A stretch of 64,000 nt of DNA from Fluctibacter corallii (GTDB lineage: Bacteria > Pseudomonadota > Gammaproteobacteria > Enterobacterales > Alteromonadaceae): NCBI RefSeq assembly GCF_025751585.1, contig NZ_JAOWKX010000004.1, forward strand, positions 310,001 to 374,000, given 5' to 3'. The notes under the pieces are model-generated. The model was not told the origin of the DNA. It made no database searches and worked only from the letters and a program-made list of their open reading frames with translations. Below are positions 27,761 through 38,589 of this stretch, one piece after another (the stretch's first letter is position 1; each line of letters begins with the position of its first letter). The position numbers and the translations under genes are program-made.

Positions 27761-28633
27761 ATGGCAGTGACAGCGGCCCTAGTAAAAGAGTTACGTGAAC
27801 GTACTGGCGCAGGTATGTTGGATTGTAAAAAAGCACTTGTTGAAACTAACGGTGACATTGAGCTTGCAATCGAAAACATGCGTAAGTCTGGTCAGGCAAA
27901 AGCAGCTAAGAAAGCTGGTCGTATTGCAGCTGAAGGCGTAATCTTAACGAAAGTTGAAGGTGGCGTAGCAACAATGATCGAACTTAACTGTGAAACTGAC
28001 TTCGTTGCGCGTGACGAAGGTTTCCTAGCGTTCGGCCAAAAGCTTATCAATGTAGCTCACGCTAACAAGCTAAACGATATCGAAGCGCTGAACGACGCTG
28101 AAATCGAAGGCGGTAAAGTAACAGAAGTACGTGAAGCACTGGTTGCTAAAATCGGTGAAAACATTTCTCCACGTCGTGTTGTAACGGTTGAAGGTGACAA
28201 CCTTGGCGCATACGTACACGGTGGCCGTATCGGTGTAATCTCGATTCTTAACGGTGGTGAAGAAGAGCTCGCTAAAGACGTAGCAATGCACGTTGCTGCA
28301 GCAAGCCCTCAATATGTTAAGCCTGAAGATGTACCTGCTGACGTAGTAGAAAAAGAAAAAGGCATCCAAGTTGAAATCGCAATTCAGTCAGGTAAGCCTG
28401 CTGAAATCGCAGAGAAAATGGTTGCTGGCCGTATGAAGAAATTCACTGGCGAAATCAGCTTGACGGGTCAACCTTTCGTTAAAGATCCATCGACAAGCGT
28501 AGGCGATCTTCTTAAGTCTAAAGGTGCTGACGTAATCAACTTCGTACGTTTCGAAGTGGGTGAAGGTATCGAGAAGAAAGAAGAAGATTTTGCAGCAGAA
28601 GTTGCAGCGCAAATGGAAGCAGCGAAGAAATAA
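27761..28633 (+). CDS. tsf: Elongation factor Ts
   Basis: The 290-residue nucleotide exchange factor for EF-Tu starts [26 protein letters not shown]. The EF-Tu contact [10 protein letters not shown] is present in the core ([15 protein letters not shown]), and the dimerisation and C-terminal modules are full length. Codon bias is strong, as in rpsB. The ribosome-binding site is GAGGAAAC before the ATG. A perfect hairpin closes the unit at 28676. Confidence 0.99.
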   Translation: MAVTAALVKELRERTGAGMLDCKKALVETNGDIELAIENMRKSGQAKAAKKAGRIAAEGVILTKVEGGVATMIELNCETDFVARDEGFLAFGQKLINVAHANKLNDIEALNDAEIEGGKVTEVREALVAKIGENISPRRVVTVEGDNLGAYVHGGRIGVISILNGGEEELAKDVAMHVAAASPQYVKPEDVPADVVEKEKGIQVEIAIQSGKPAEIAEKMVAGRMKKFTGEISLTGQPFVKDPSTSVGDLLKSKGADVINFVRFEVGEGIEKKEEDFAAEVAAQMEAAKK

Positions 28634-28675
28634 TTATGTCGATGACTTTTGCATAAAGTTATTGTCATATAAACT

Positions 28676-28710
28676 ACGGGCACCCCAGCAAATCGCTGTA
28701 CGGTGCCCGT
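28676..28710 (+). terminator. Terminator after tsf
   Basis: ACGGGCACC (28676-28684) pairs with GGTGCCCGT (28702-28710) over 9 bp. An inner AGC/GCT stem extends it. It is followed by ATTGTATATATGG, a weak T tract, so termination may be partial before pyrH. Confidence 0.7.
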
Positions 28711-28837
28711 ATTGTATATATGGATAACCCGTGGGTTTTTTGTACGTTAGTGTTGGCGTACAGTGAGAATTAACGGGTTATACTTATTAAATTTCAATCC
28801 ACACTGTCAGTTAACCATTTATAGGATGCATCGATTC

Positions 28838-29578
28838 ATGAGTATCACGCCAAAATCAGCTTATCGTCGAATTTTACTTAAACTAAGTGGTGAAGCCCTG
28901 ATGGGGGAAGAAGGCTTTGGTATTGACCCAAAAGTCTTAGACCGTATGGCACAGGAAATTAAAGAGCTTGTTGAATTAGGTGTGCAAGTCGGTGTCGTAA
29001 TTGGTGGCGGCAACCTGTTTCGTGGTGAAGGCCTTGCACAAGCTGGAATGAATCGTGTGGTTGGCGATCATATGGGTATGTTGGCAACGGTGATGAACGG
29101 ATTAGCAATGCGTGATGCACTGCATCGCGTGTTTGTTAACGCGCGCTTGATGTCTGCGATTCCGTTAAATGGTGTATGTGACGATTATAACTGGGCTGAA
29201 GCAATCAGCTTGCTTAAATCAGGCCGTGTCGTTATTTTTGCTGCGGGCACTGGCAATCCGTTTTTTACTACCGATTCAGCAGCGTGTTTACGCGGCATCG
29301 AAATCGAAGCTGACGCCGTATTAAAAGGCACCAAAGTTGATGGTGTGTATAGTGACGATCCAGTTAAAAACCCTGATGCTAAGCTCATGACATCTTTGTC
29401 ATATCAAGAAGTATTAGAAAAAGAACTGAAAGTGATGGATTTAGCTGCATTTACGTTGGCTCGTGACCACAGTTTGCCTATTCGTGTGTTCAACATGAAC
29501 AAACCCGGCGCACTAAAGCGTGTTGTGATGGGGGAACAAGAAGGCACTTTGATTGATCATCAAGAGCAATTAAGCTAA
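28838..29578 (+). CDS. pyrH: UMP kinase
   Basis: The protein has about 246 residues. I start at the ATG at 28838 ([21 protein letters not shown]), which has AGGA upstream and the usual N-terminus; the open frame reaches back to 28763 without family sequence. Motifs are [22 protein letters not shown], the [11 protein letters not shown] region, and [14 protein letters not shown]. It phosphorylates UMP to UDP and is feedback controlled by UTP and GTP in relatives. It is in the conserved tsf-pyrH-frr order. Confidence 0.98.
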   Translation: MSITPKSAYRRILLKLSGEALMGEEGFGIDPKVLDRMAQEIKELVELGVQVGVVIGGGNLFRGEGLAQAGMNRVVGDHMGMLATVMNGLAMRDALHRVFVNARLMSAIPLNGVCDDYNWAEAISLLKSGRVVIFAAGTGNPFFTTDSAACLRGIEIEADAVLKGTKVDGVYSDDPVKNPDAKLMTSLSYQEVLEKELKVMDLAAFTLARDHSLPIRVFNMNKPGALKRVVMGEQEGTLIDHQEQLS

Positions 29579-29639
29579 GCCAGTTTTACCAATTATTGTT
29601 ATTGAAAAGAAAGATAAGATTTAAGATAGGAAAGTTATT

Positions 29640-30197
29640 GTGATTAATGAAATCCATGCTGATGCAAAAGATAGAATGGAAAAGAGTGTCGTTGCGCTTA
29701 AAGGTCAAATGAGCAAAATTCGCACGGGCCGTGCACACCCAAGTTTGCTTGATGGTATCCAAGTGAGCTACTACGGTGCAGACACTCCGCTTCGTCAGTT
29801 AGGTAACGTGATTGCAGAAGACTCACGTACATTAGCGATTACCGTGTTTGACAAAAGCACGACGCAAGCTGTTGAAAAAGCGATTATGCAATCAGATCTT
29901 GGCTTGAATCCGATGAGTGCGGGCACAACGATTCGTATTCCTATGCCGCCTCTTACAGAAGAGCGTCGTAAAGACTTAATCAAGGTTGTTCGTGCAGAAG
30001 CAGAGCAAGGACGTGTTGCAATTCGTAATATTCGCCGTGATGCCAACAGCGATATCAAAGAGCTTCTGAAAGAAAAAGAAATCAGTGAAGATGAGAGCCG
30101 TAAAGCAGAAGAAAACATTCAGAAGCTAACGGATGATTTCATCAAGAATGTAGACGCTTTGTTGCAAGACAAAGAAAAAGAGCTCATGGAAATTTAA
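29640..30197 (+). CDS. frr: Ribosome recycling factor
   Basis: The 185-residue protein starts at a GTG with AGGAAAG just upstream. Characteristic sequence is [49 protein letters not shown] and the charged C-terminal helix. With EF-G it splits post-termination ribosomes. It is the usual neighbour of pyrH, 61 bp downstream. Confidence 0.98.
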   Translation: MINEIHADAKDRMEKSVVALKGQMSKIRTGRAHPSLLDGIQVSYYGADTPLRQLGNVIAEDSRTLAITVFDKSTTQAVEKAIMQSDLGLNPMSAGTTIRIPMPPLTEERRKDLIKVVRAEAEQGRVAIRNIRRDANSDIKELLKEKEISEDESRKAEENIQKLTDDFIKNVDALLQDKEKELMEI

Positions 30198-30223
30198 TCT
30201 AACAAGAGATTATGTGAATTCCC

Positions 30224-30961
30224 ATGGGTAATACGCAAAGTAGCAGTATGCCGAAGCACGTTGCCATCATTATGGATGGCAACGGACGCTGGGCAAAGAA
30301 GAAAGGAAAGATTCGTACATTTGGTCACAAGGCCGGTGTTGATTCTGTTCGGGCGGCGGTCAGATTCGCCAGAAAAAATGGAATAAAGTCTCTCACCCTT
30401 TTCGCATTTAGCAGCGAAAACTGGAAACGTCCCGTAGAAGAAGTCAGTGTGCTGATGGACCTGTTTAAGTTGGTATTAAACAGTGAAGTGAAGCGCTTGA
30501 TTAAAAACGGCGTAAGGTTACGAGTTATTGGTGACACATCTAAGTTTGATGCCAAGTTAATCGAAAAAATCAGAAAAGCAGAAGAAACCACTCACGAAAA
30601 TGCGGAGCTAACACTTAATATAGCAGCGAACTATGGCGGTCGATGGGATATCGTTAACGCCAGCAAACAACTTGCTGAGCAGGTTCAATGCGGACAGCTA
30701 AAGCCTGAAGATATTGATGAAACCATGTTAGAACAGCACACTTCTCTGCATGGTCTTGAAGAGTTAGACTTGCTCATTCGTACTGGCGGTGAACATCGTA
30801 TCAGTAACTTTTTACTTTGGCAGTGTGCTTACGCAGAATTTTATTTTACTGATACACTTTGGCCTGATTTTGATGAGTCAGCATTTCAAGCTGCTGTAGA
30901 TGATTTTGCAGATAGACAGCGTCGATTTGGCATGACTGGCGAACAAGTAAGTGAGAATTAA
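30224..30961 (+). CDS. uppS: Undecaprenyl diphosphate synthase
   Basis: The 245-residue cis-prenyltransferase makes the C55 lipid carrier for peptidoglycan and O-antigen. The signature AIIMDGNGRWAKKKG holds the catalytic Asp, FAFSSENWKRP is the second conserved region, and GGRWDIVNA, DLLIRTGGEHRISNFLLWQ and AEFYFTDTLWPDF complete the active site. It opens the lipid and envelope section that continues through lpxB. Confidence 0.97.
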   Translation: MGNTQSSSMPKHVAIIMDGNGRWAKKKGKIRTFGHKAGVDSVRAAVRFARKNGIKSLTLFAFSSENWKRPVEEVSVLMDLFKLVLNSEVKRLIKNGVRLRVIGDTSKFDAKLIEKIRKAEETTHENAELTLNIAANYGGRWDIVNASKQLAEQVQCGQLKPEDIDETMLEQHTSLHGLEELDLLIRTGGEHRISNFLLWQCAYAEFYFTDTLWPDFDESAFQAAVDDFADRQRRFGMTGEQVSEN

Positions 30962-31013
30962 TCGTGCCTCAAAAGCAGGTAAACCGACAAAGCATAACTA
31001 AAAGGGTTGCTGC

Positions 31014-31877
31014 ATGCTAAAGCAACGAGTCATTACGGCATTAATTTTGGCGCCATTAGCGCTCTTTGCCATTTTATTTTTGCCATTATTTGGCTTCGAA
31101 ATTTTAATTGCTGCGGTGGTGGCATTGGGCGCTTGGGAGTGGGCGAATATGTCTGGCTACACGTCCAAGCTTGCAAAATCAATCTATACAGGGTTGATTG
31201 TAGGTATATGCGCGGCGCTAACCTTTACGGTCCCCATTGAAACTATCTGGCACCATGGTCAACTTTCTGGTTTATATCGTCTAATACTAGGAATCGCCGC
31301 CGCGTGGTGGGGGCTATCTCTATTGATGATCATCGCGTACCCCAAGTACTCAGTATTTTGGCGAAATAGCCGTGTTATTCGGGCTGTTTTTGGGATATTG
31401 ACTCTGATTCCAACATGGGTAGCAGTTGTTAGCTTGCGCACCAGTTTGTACGACGTTGACCCATATTATGGCGCATCATTGATTTTCTATGTGTTAGGTA
31501 TTGTTTGGGCAGCTGATATCGGCGCATTTTTTGTTGGCGTGAAATTCGGCCGACACAAATTGCGCCCTAATGTATCACCTGGAAAAACCCTAGAAGGGCT
31601 GTTAGGGGGCGTTGGCGCTTCATCTGCCATTATCGCATTTGCTGCGTTACATTATCAGGTTGATCCTACTCGCATATGGATGCATGTACTCATTGGTGGC
31701 CTTACGGTTGGTGTGTCAGCACTTGGTGATTTAAACGAAAGTATGTTCAAGCGCTGTGCAGGATTAAAAGACAGTGGAACATTATTGCCAGGGCATGGTG
31801 GCGTGTTAGATCGCATTGACAGCCTAACAGCAGCATTTCCTGTATTTGCCTTTTGCTATGTATTGTGGATGGCATAA
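31014..31877 (+). CDS. cdsA: Phosphatidate cytidylyltransferase
   Basis: The 287-residue polytopic protein (about seven to eight hydrophobic segments) makes CDP-diacylglycerol. The signature near the C-terminus is complete: SALGDLNESMFKRCAGLKDSG then LLPGHGGVLDRIDSL. RPNVSPGKTLEGLLGG provides the preceding conserved loop. The stop overlaps the start of dxr (TAATG), so translation is probably coupled. Confidence 0.96.
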   Translation: MLKQRVITALILAPLALFAILFLPLFGFEILIAAVVALGAWEWANMSGYTSKLAKSIYTGLIVGICAALTFTVPIETIWHHGQLSGLYRLILGIAAAWWGLSLLMIIAYPKYSVFWRNSRVIRAVFGILTLIPTWVAVVSLRTSLYDVDPYYGASLIFYVLGIVWAADIGAFFVGVKFGRHKLRPNVSPGKTLEGLLGGVGASSAIIAFAALHYQVDPTRIWMHVLIGGLTVGVSALGDLNESMFKRCAGLKDSGTLLPGHGGVLDRIDSLTAAFPVFAFCYVLWMA

Positions 31878-33061
31878 TGCAAGGAGTCACGGTTTTAGGC
31901 GCTACGGGCTCCATCGGTGAAAGTACCTTAGACGTCATCGGCAGACATCCTGACAAATATAATGTCGTCGCGTTAACTGCACATAAGCGTCTAGCGCGTT
32001 TAGTTGAGCTTGCTAAGGTGCATAAACCCGACTACATCGTTGCTGCTGATCAAGCTGACTATGTTGAGTTGGCAAACTTAGCCAAAGCGCATCACGTATC
32101 TGCTACAGTTTTGGCTGGTGAGTCTGCATTGTCTGACGTTGCGTCAATGGCTGAAGCTGACATTGTGATGGCTGCTATTGTCGGAGCAGCCGGATTACTC
32201 CCTACACTTGCTGCTGTTAAGCAGGGTAAAAAAGTATTACTCGCCAATAAAGAGTCACTGGTAATGTCGGGGCAGCTTTTCATTCAAGCGGTTAACGAGA
32301 ATAATGCGACACTTTTACCGATTGATAGTGAACACAATGCCATTTTTCAGTGTTTACCTAGCGACTTTAAATACGGAGATTTAGCCAGTTCGGGCATAAG
32401 CAAAATATTGTTAACAGGATCAGGTGGCCCCTTTTTAAATACGCCCTTATCAGAATTCCCGAGACTTAAGCCTGAACAAGCATGTGCTCACCCAAATTGG
32501 GATATGGGGCGCAAAATATCGGTCGATTCTGCGACTATGATGAATAAGGGGCTGGAATTTATTGAAGCATGCTGGCTGTTCGGCCTACGGCCTGATGATG
32601 TAGAGGTGGTACTTCATCCTCAAAGCGTGATTCATTCTATGGTGCAATACAATGATGGCTCGGTACTTGCTCAAATGGGAAACCCAGATATGCGCACACC
32701 GATTGCCCATTGTTTGGCTTGGCCACAGCGCATCGAGTCAGGCGTGAAACCGTTAGATTTCTCGACACTGTCGGACTTTTCTTTTTTAATCCCCGACTTT
32801 GCGCGCTACCCTAACTTGAAGCTAGCCATCGATGCATGCAAGCAAGGGCAGTTCGCTACCACCTCATTGAATGCATCTAATGAAATCGCGGTTATGGCAT
32901 TTCTAAACAATCAAATAGCATTTACAGATATTGGGCGTGTAAATGAAACTGTTTTGAGCCGCTTAACACCGATAGATATTTCATGTATAGACACCGTTTT
33001 ACACGTTGATCGTCAAGCGAGAGAATTAGCGATGGTGTGCGTTAAGGAGTGTCGACAATGA
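31877..33061 (+). CDS. dxr: 1-deoxy-D-xylulose 5-phosphate reductoisomerase
   Basis: The protein has 394 residues from the ATG at 31877, which overlaps the cdsA stop codon. The NADPH motif GATGSIGESTLDVI begins at residue 6. ANKESLVMSG and LPIDSEHNAIFQCL supply substrate and metal ligands, and GSGGPFLNTP is the flexible-loop region. It catalyses the first committed step of the MEP isoprenoid pathway, supplying IPP for UppS two genes upstream. It overlaps rseP by 4 bp (ATGA). Confidence 0.97.
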   Translation: MQGVTVLGATGSIGESTLDVIGRHPDKYNVVALTAHKRLARLVELAKVHKPDYIVAADQADYVELANLAKAHHVSATVLAGESALSDVASMAEADIVMAAIVGAAGLLPTLAAVKQGKKVLLANKESLVMSGQLFIQAVNENNATLLPIDSEHNAIFQCLPSDFKYGDLASSGISKILLTGSGGPFLNTPLSEFPRLKPEQACAHPNWDMGRKISVDSATMMNKGLEFIEACWLFGLRPDDVEVVLHPQSVIHSMVQYNDGSVLAQMGNPDMRTPIAHCLAWPQRIESGVKPLDFSTLSDFSFLIPDFARYPNLKLAIDACKQGQFATTSLNASNEIAVMAFLNNQIAFTDIGRVNETVLSRLTPIDISCIDTVLHVDRQARELAMVCVKECRQ

Positions 33062-34416
33062 TAGATTTCCTATGGAGTCTTGGTTCGTTTATAGTTGCTT
33101 TAGGGCTGCTGGTTGCGGTGCATGAATGGGGGCACTTTTTCGTTGCGCGCAAGTGTGGTGTTAAAGTTGAGCGATTCTCGATTGGGTTTGGTAAAGCCTT
33201 ATGGCGAACGAAAGATTCGCAAGGAACTGAGTATGTCATTGCAGCTATTCCACTTGGTGGCTATGTTAAAATGCTTGATGAAAGAGTGGATCAAGTCTCT
33301 GAGGCAGACTTGCCTCATGCCTTCAATCGCCAATCTGTTTATAAACGTATTGCCATTATAGCAGCAGGGCCCATCACCAATTTCTTATTTGCGATTCTAG
33401 CCTTGTTTATCATGTATCTGATCGGTCTTGATACTGTTAAGCCTGTAATAGGAAAAATAGAACCGAACAGTATCGCAGCTCAAGCAGGTCTAGAACCAAA
33501 CTCGCAATTTAGCCGAATTGGAAACCGAGAAACGGTTGACTGGGAAGCGGTCAATTTTGAGTTAATTTCGGCGATCGGAGAAAAGTCGCTTCCCGTTGAG
33601 ATTTTGCTTCCAAATGGTCAAAAGCAAGAAAAAGTACTGCTGTTAGATAACTGGAAGTTTGACCCAGACAAAGTGTCTGCATTGACCAGTTTAGGCATTT
33701 CGGCATACCGTCCAGAAGCCACTACAGAGTTGGCATTTATCGCTAAACACTCAGGTGCTGATGCGGCCGGATTGAAAGTCGGCGATAAAATTCTCGCTAT
33801 TGATGGAACTCCCATGCAAAATTGGGAACAAATAGTGGGGTACATTGAGCAAAGACCCGATTCTGATGTCACTATCACAATAAGCCGTGATGGCGTCAAC
33901 ATTGAATTGCCAGCTACGGTCGGCAATCGCAAACACGCTGATGAATCTGATAAGCTGGTTGGTGTATTGGGTATCGTATCTAAAGCGAGACCTTGGCCAG
34001 AGTCTTATTTGTTTACACATCACTATGATCCTCTCGGAGCATTCGTGAAGGCGTCTGAAAAAACGTGGCGTCTTATGACATTGAGTGTCGAGATGATTGG
34101 TAAGTTGTTGACAGGAGATGTGTCGGTAAAGAATCTCAGTGGACCGATTTCTATAGCGCAAGGTGCAGGCACCAGTGCAGGCTATGGATTAGTGTATTTT
34201 TTGAGCTTTTTGGCGCTGATTAGTGTTAATTTGGGGATAATTAACCTTTTACCACTTCCAGTGCTTGATGGCGGACACTTACTCTATTATTTTATAGAGC
34301 TTTTAACTGGGAAGCCGGTACCTGAGCAAGTTCAGGATATAGGATTTAGGATAGGTGGCGTTTTGCTATTGCTACTTATGACAATAGCAATTGTTAATGA
34401 CGTTGCCCGCTTGTAA
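33058..34416 (+). CDS. rseP: Site-2 metalloprotease RseP
   Basis: The protein has about 452 residues when started at the ATG at 33058, with AAGGAG 8 nt upstream. The zinc site HEWGHF lies in the first transmembrane segment; two PDZ domains follow (about 115-200 and 205-290), and the C-terminal membrane core has NLLPLPVLDGGHLLYY with the third zinc ligand. RseP cleaves anti-sigma factor RseA and clears signal peptides. Placement between dxr and bamA is conserved. Confidence 0.97.
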   Translation: MIDFLWSLGSFIVALGLLVAVHEWGHFFVARKCGVKVERFSIGFGKALWRTKDSQGTEYVIAAIPLGGYVKMLDERVDQVSEADLPHAFNRQSVYKRIAIIAAGPITNFLFAILALFIMYLIGLDTVKPVIGKIEPNSIAAQAGLEPNSQFSRIGNRETVDWEAVNFELISAIGEKSLPVEILLPNGQKQEKVLLLDNWKFDPDKVSALTSLGISAYRPEATTELAFIAKHSGADAAGLKVGDKILAIDGTPMQNWEQIVGYIEQRPDSDVTITISRDGVNIELPATVGNRKHADESDKLVGVLGIVSKARPWPESYLFTHHYDPLGAFVKASEKTWRLMTLSVEMIGKLLTGDVSVKNLSGPISIAQGAGTSAGYGLVYFLSFLALISVNLGIINLLPLPVLDGGHLLYYFIELLTGKPVPEQVQDIGFRIGGVLLLLLMTIAIVNDVARL

Positions 34417-34475
34417 CCGTTGCAACTATCAAGCGCAGCACAAACCAAAAAAATGGTTAGGAAGAATTTTAATAA

Positions 34476-36959
34476 ATGAAGTTGAAACAGTTAGTAGTAG
34501 CCGGGCTATTAGTGTCCAGTGCTAGCTTGGCCGAGGCCGCAGCCGCAACTGAAGAAGATGCGAAATTTATCGTAGAAGATATAAAAGTTGAAGGACTTCA
34601 GCGCGTTGCGCTGGGTGCTGCGCTTACCTATTTGCCCGTGCAGGTAGGTGACCAGATGAATAGCTTTCGTATTGCTCAGCTGATTCGTGCTTTATACTCG
34701 TCAAGCCACTTTGAAGATATCGAGATTTTACGCGACAACAACATTCTTGTCGTACGTGTGAAGGAACGTCCAACTATCAGTAACATCATCTTTGAAGGCA
34801 ATGATGATATTAAAGATGAACAGCTGTCGGAGAGTCTTGAAGGTAACGATATTCGTGTGGGTGAACCGTTGGATAAAACGGTTCTGACCAGCATCGAAAA
34901 TGGCCTAAAAGATTTCTTTTATAGTATCGGTAAATACAATGCTGATGTGACTGCCATTGTTACACCTCTCCCTCGCAATCGTGTTGATTTAAAACTGCTG
35001 TTTGAAGAGGGCGATGCTGCCAAGATTGAGCAAATAAACATCGTTGGTAACGAAGTGTATTCTGACGGTGAATTGTTCAATCAAATGGAACTGAAGTTTG
35101 ATACGCCATGGTGGGACTTCATGTCTGAAACGCGATATCAAAAGCAAACGCTATCTGGTGATATGGAAACGCTGACCAGTTACTACATGGACCGAGGCTA
35201 TTTACGCTTTTCTATTGATTCTACACAGGTTTCAATGACACCGGAAAAGAGCGGCATTTATATTACGATGAATGTCTCTGAAGGTGAGCAATATAAAATA
35301 TCTGACGTTGAGCTTGTTGGAGATTTGCTGGGTAATGAAGAGTTTATTGAGAGTGCATTACCGCTGGTCGAAGGGCGCTTATATAGCCAGGCTGAGGTGA
35401 CATACACCGAGGAGTTCATTAGTAAGTATCTGGGACGCTTTGGCTATGCTTATCCCACCGTGACAACGGTTCCAGATATTAATGATGAAGATAAAACCGT
35501 TAAGTTGACCTTGTCGGTTGACCCTGGAAAACGTATCAACGTGAGACGAGTATTCTTTGAAGGTAATACGATTACTTCTGATGAAGTACTTCGTCATAAC
35601 GTCATCCAAATGGAAGGGACATGGTTATCAAACCCACTCCTTGAGTCGTCTAAGAATAGCATTTCTCGACTTACTTACATGGATAACGTTGATTACGAGG
35701 TTATTCGACTTCCTGGAGAAGAAGATAAAGTTGACGTTAAGTACTCGGTAACAGAGAAGCCTTCTGGTTCATTTACAGCGGGTGTTGGATATGGCGACAG
35801 AACCAAGTTAAGCCTTCAAGCCGGCATTTCGCAAGATAACTTCCTAGGCACAGGGAAACGAATGGCGTTTAATATCAATACCGTTTCGTTCCAGAAAAGT
35901 GTGTCTCTGTCTTATACAGATCCTTATTTTACGGTAGATGGAATCAGTTTGGGGGGCTCATTGTCGTACAGCGAATTTGACGCTGGAAACGCGAATTTGA
36001 TTCAATATAACAGCAAGCAATATTCACTGGGCGCCAACGTTGGGTACCCTATTGATGAGTTTAATCGAATCACATTTGGTTTAACCTACTCAAATGTTGA
36101 GTTGGCTGCAGGACGCACATCTTATGATCAGACTACACGTTTTTATAACCAGTTTTTAGACCCTAACGATCCTGATGCGCCTATCGATTATCAAACGTAT
36201 CTAGGCAGTGTAGCTTGGAGCCGCAGCACGTTGAATCGTGGTCTGTTTCCAACGGCTGGTTCATCCCAGTCAGCCTCTTTTAGTATTACGACACCTAATT
36301 CAGACGTTAATTATTTTAAAACCATATATGACGGAAAATTTTATTTTCCTCTGTCTGCGAGCCAGCGCTGGTCTTTCTTAGCCAGAGTTCGTTTGGGTTA
36401 CGGTAATGGTTACAGTGATATTAATGGTATTGATCAAATACTGCCATTTACTCAAAACTTTACAGCAGGTGGCAGTGATACCCTTCGCGGATTCGAAAAC
36501 AATACGGTAGGGCCACGTGGGGTATACCAGGAAACACAGTCTATTGTAGACCCAAATGGTAATTCTATTGGTCTTGGTAGTGAAGTGAGTGAACTGGTCG
36601 TTTCACCACGCTCACTTGGCGGCAACGCCATGGCCGTTGGGGGAATTGAACTTATCGTACCTACGCCATTTATTGAAGATGAGTATGATACGTCTGTGCG
36701 TAGCAGTTTCTTTGTTGATATCGGAAACGTATGGGACACAGAGTTTGACTATGACAAGTACAAAGATCTAAATATCAGAAATGGTAGCGATCCATTGGCT
36801 GATTACAGTGATTGGAAGCGATACCGTGCTTCAGCGGGTTTGTCTGTTCAATGGCTCTCACCTATGGGACCTATGGTATTTAGTTTCTCGCGAGCTCTAT
36901 CAGAACGTGATGGTGATGACATGAAATTCTTCTCGTTCAATATTGGGCAAACATTCTAA
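34476..36959 (+). CDS. bamA: Outer membrane assembly factor BamA
   Basis: The 827-residue protein has a signal peptide (MKLKQLVVAGLLVSSASLAEA), five POTRA domains (about residues 30-430; for example VEDIKVEGLQRVALGAAL at POTRA1) and a 16-strand barrel. The barrel includes the lid/loop-6 motif region (GGSDTLRGFENNTVGPRG, with the VRGF-type core as LRGF). It ends in the C-terminal Phe of the beta signal (FNIGQTF). BamA inserts outer-membrane proteins; the periplasmic chaperone Skp is encoded next. Confidence 0.98.
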   Translation: MKLKQLVVAGLLVSSASLAEAAAATEEDAKFIVEDIKVEGLQRVALGAALTYLPVQVGDQMNSFRIAQLIRALYSSSHFEDIEILRDNNILVVRVKERPTISNIIFEGNDDIKDEQLSESLEGNDIRVGEPLDKTVLTSIENGLKDFFYSIGKYNADVTAIVTPLPRNRVDLKLLFEEGDAAKIEQINIVGNEVYSDGELFNQMELKFDTPWWDFMSETRYQKQTLSGDMETLTSYYMDRGYLRFSIDSTQVSMTPEKSGIYITMNVSEGEQYKISDVELVGDLLGNEEFIESALPLVEGRLYSQAEVTYTEEFISKYLGRFGYAYPTVTTVPDINDEDKTVKLTLSVDPGKRINVRRVFFEGNTITSDEVLRHNVIQMEGTWLSNPLLESSKNSISRLTYMDNVDYEVIRLPGEEDKVDVKYSVTEKPSGSFTAGVGYGDRTKLSLQAGISQDNFLGTGKRMAFNINTVSFQKSVSLSYTDPYFTVDGISLGGSLSYSEFDAGNANLIQYNSKQYSLGANVGYPIDEFNRITFGLTYSNVELAAGRTSYDQTTRFYNQFLDPNDPDAPIDYQTYLGSVAWSRSTLNRGLFPTAGSSQSASFSITTPNSDVNYFKTIYDGKFYFPLSASQRWSFLARVRLGYGNGYSDINGIDQILPFTQNFTAGGSDTLRGFENNTVGPRGVYQETQSIVDPNGNSIGLGSEVSELVVSPRSLGGNAMAVGGIELIVPTPFIEDEYDTSVRSSFFVDIGNVWDTEFDYDKYKDLNIRNGSDPLADYSDWKRYRASAGLSVQWLSPMGPMVFSFSRALSERDGDDMKFFSFNIGQTF

Positions 36960-37005
36960 TTCGAGTAAATCAACGAAGATTGATATTTAATTTAAGGAGC
37001 ATCTC

Positions 37006-37521
37006 TTGAAACAATTCGCAAAATCTCTACTAGCAACAGCTGCACTGAGTGGCATGCTATTTACTTCTGCGGCGATGGCGGAACAAAAAATTGGTGTTGT
37101 TAGCGTCGAGCAGGTATTTTCTCAAATGCCTCAGGCAGCTGGAATTCAACAAATGATTCAAGATGAATTCAAGGACCGTGTGGAAGAAGTCAATCGTCTT
37201 CAAAAAGACATTGAATACCAATTAAACAAACGCCAGCGTGAAGCTGCTACAATGAATGAGCAGCAAATAAAAGATCTAGAAGCAAAAATTATGGAAATGC
37301 GTAAAGAGTACGCAGAAAAAGCACAACCGCTTCAACAAGATATTCAAAAGCGTTCTAACGAAGAGCGCAACAAGTTGCTTGTACTTATTCGTCAATCTAT
37401 TGATGCTATCGCATCAGAAGAGAAATTTGACATGGTGCTGCAAGGTCAGGCTGCGATTTATGCTAAGCCTGAGTTTGATTTGTCAACAAAAGTACTAGAG
37501 CGCGTTAGCAAAGTTAAATAA
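37006..37521 (+). CDS. skp: Periplasmic chaperone Skp/OmpH
   Basis: The 171-residue protein starts at TTG, supported by AAGGAG 6 nt upstream. A signal peptide (MKQFAKSLLATAALSGML, cut after AMA) is followed by KIGVVSVEQVF, a small beta core, and long charged helices that form the tentacles of the trimer. Skp carries unfolded outer-membrane proteins to BamA. It sits between bamA and lpxD, as is usual. Confidence 0.95.
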   Translation: MKQFAKSLLATAALSGMLFTSAAMAEQKIGVVSVEQVFSQMPQAAGIQQMIQDEFKDRVEEVNRLQKDIEYQLNKRQREAATMNEQQIKDLEAKIMEMRKEYAEKAQPLQQDIQKRSNEERNKLLVLIRQSIDAIASEEKFDMVLQGQAAIYAKPEFDLSTKVLERVSKVK

Positions 37522-37534
37522 TTACTGGGCCTGA

Positions 37535-38566
37535 ATGAAATCCTATACTCTTCAGGAAATCGCAGATCATATCGGCGCTGAGTTACACCTTCACGAGGGC
37601 GATTCAGCGTCAACATCAATACATTCTATTGGTACGCTAGCAAATGCTGGCATTGGTCAGATTTCCTTTTTATCAAATAGCAAGTATCGTAGCCAGCTGG
37701 AAGACACGACGGCGCAGGCCGTTATTTTGCATCCAGACGACTTACCTCATTGTTCTTGTTCTGCGCTTATGACGGAAAACCCTTATCTTGGGTTTGCCTA
37801 TGCGGCGCAGTTATTAGACACCACACCCGATGCAGCTAGCGAAATCGCTAGTAGTGCGGTTATTGGTGATAGCGTATCAATGGGGGACGGCGTTAAAATT
37901 GGTGCAAATGCTGTAATAGAGTCGGGCGTTACATTAGGCGATTATGTTCAAATTGGAGCCGGGTGTGTTATTGGTAAGAATGCCTCCATTAAAAAACATA
38001 CTAAGCTTTGGGCCAATGTGACTGTTTATCATGATGTCCAAATCGGAGAGCATTGCTTAATTCAAGCAAATGCTGTGATTGGTAGTGACGGTTTTGGCTA
38101 TGCGAACGACAAAGGTCGCTGGGTAAAAATACCTCAAGTAGGGACAGTGATTCTTGGCGATCGTGTAGAAATTGGTGCAAGCACGACGATAGATCGTGGC
38201 GCAATTGATAACACCGTAATCCATGACGGCGTGATCATTGATAATCAATGTCAAATCGCCCATAACGTTGAGTTAGGTGAGAATACCGCTATCGCAGGCT
38301 GTACCGTTGTTGCAGGCAGTACGAAAGTGGGTAAACACTGTACTATTGCGGGTATGTCTGCGATAACAGGTCATGTTGAAATTGCTGATAATGTGCACTT
38401 TACTGGCATGAGTATGGTAACAAAAGGCATTGATACACCGGGTTTATATTCTTCTGGTGTGCCTGCATCGCCCAATAAGGAATGGCGAAAATCCATGGTC
38501 GGGCTTAGAAATATCACCTCTCTGACCCAGCGTGTCAAAGAACTTGAGAAAAAAATAGAGAAATAA
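37535..38566 (+). CDS. lpxD: UDP-3-O-(3-hydroxyacyl)glucosamine N-acyltransferase
   Basis: The 343-residue acyltransferase performs the third step of lipid A synthesis. The N-terminal uridine-binding domain (about 1-100) is followed by hexapeptide repeats that make a left-handed beta helix. [18 protein letters not shown] holds the catalytic His, and [19 protein letters not shown] and [19 protein letters not shown] are typical. It begins 13 bp after skp. A hairpin with a T tract follows before fabZ. Confidence 0.97.
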   Translation: MKSYTLQEIADHIGAELHLHEGDSASTSIHSIGTLANAGIGQISFLSNSKYRSQLEDTTAQAVILHPDDLPHCSCSALMTENPYLGFAYAAQLLDTTPDAASEIASSAVIGDSVSMGDGVKIGANAVIESGVTLGDYVQIGAGCVIGKNASIKKHTKLWANVTVYHDVQIGEHCLIQANAVIGSDGFGYANDKGRWVKIPQVGTVILGDRVEIGASTTIDRGAIDNTVIHDGVIIDNQCQIAHNVELGENTAIAGCTVVAGSTKVGKHCTIAGMSAITGHVEIADNVHFTGMSMVTKGIDTPGLYSSGVPASPNKEWRKSMVGLRNITSLTQRVKELEKKIEK

Positions 38567-38589
38567 AAGGCTGTGAAAACAGCTTTTTT
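38567..38589 (+). terminator. Terminator-like attenuator between lpxD and fabZ
   Basis: AAGGCTGT (38567-38574) pairs with ACAGCTTT around the tetraloop GAAA (one G-T pair) and runs into TTTTATT. It lies inside a gene run that is normally co-transcribed, so it may lower expression of fabZ-lpxA-lpxB relative to lpxD rather than end the operon. Confidence 0.65.

Noticed and set aside
33049..33057. GTG start for rseP at 33049
   Set aside because: It would put the start inside the AAGGAG binding region; the ATG at 33058 has correct spacing and overlaps the dxr stop in the common ATGA form.
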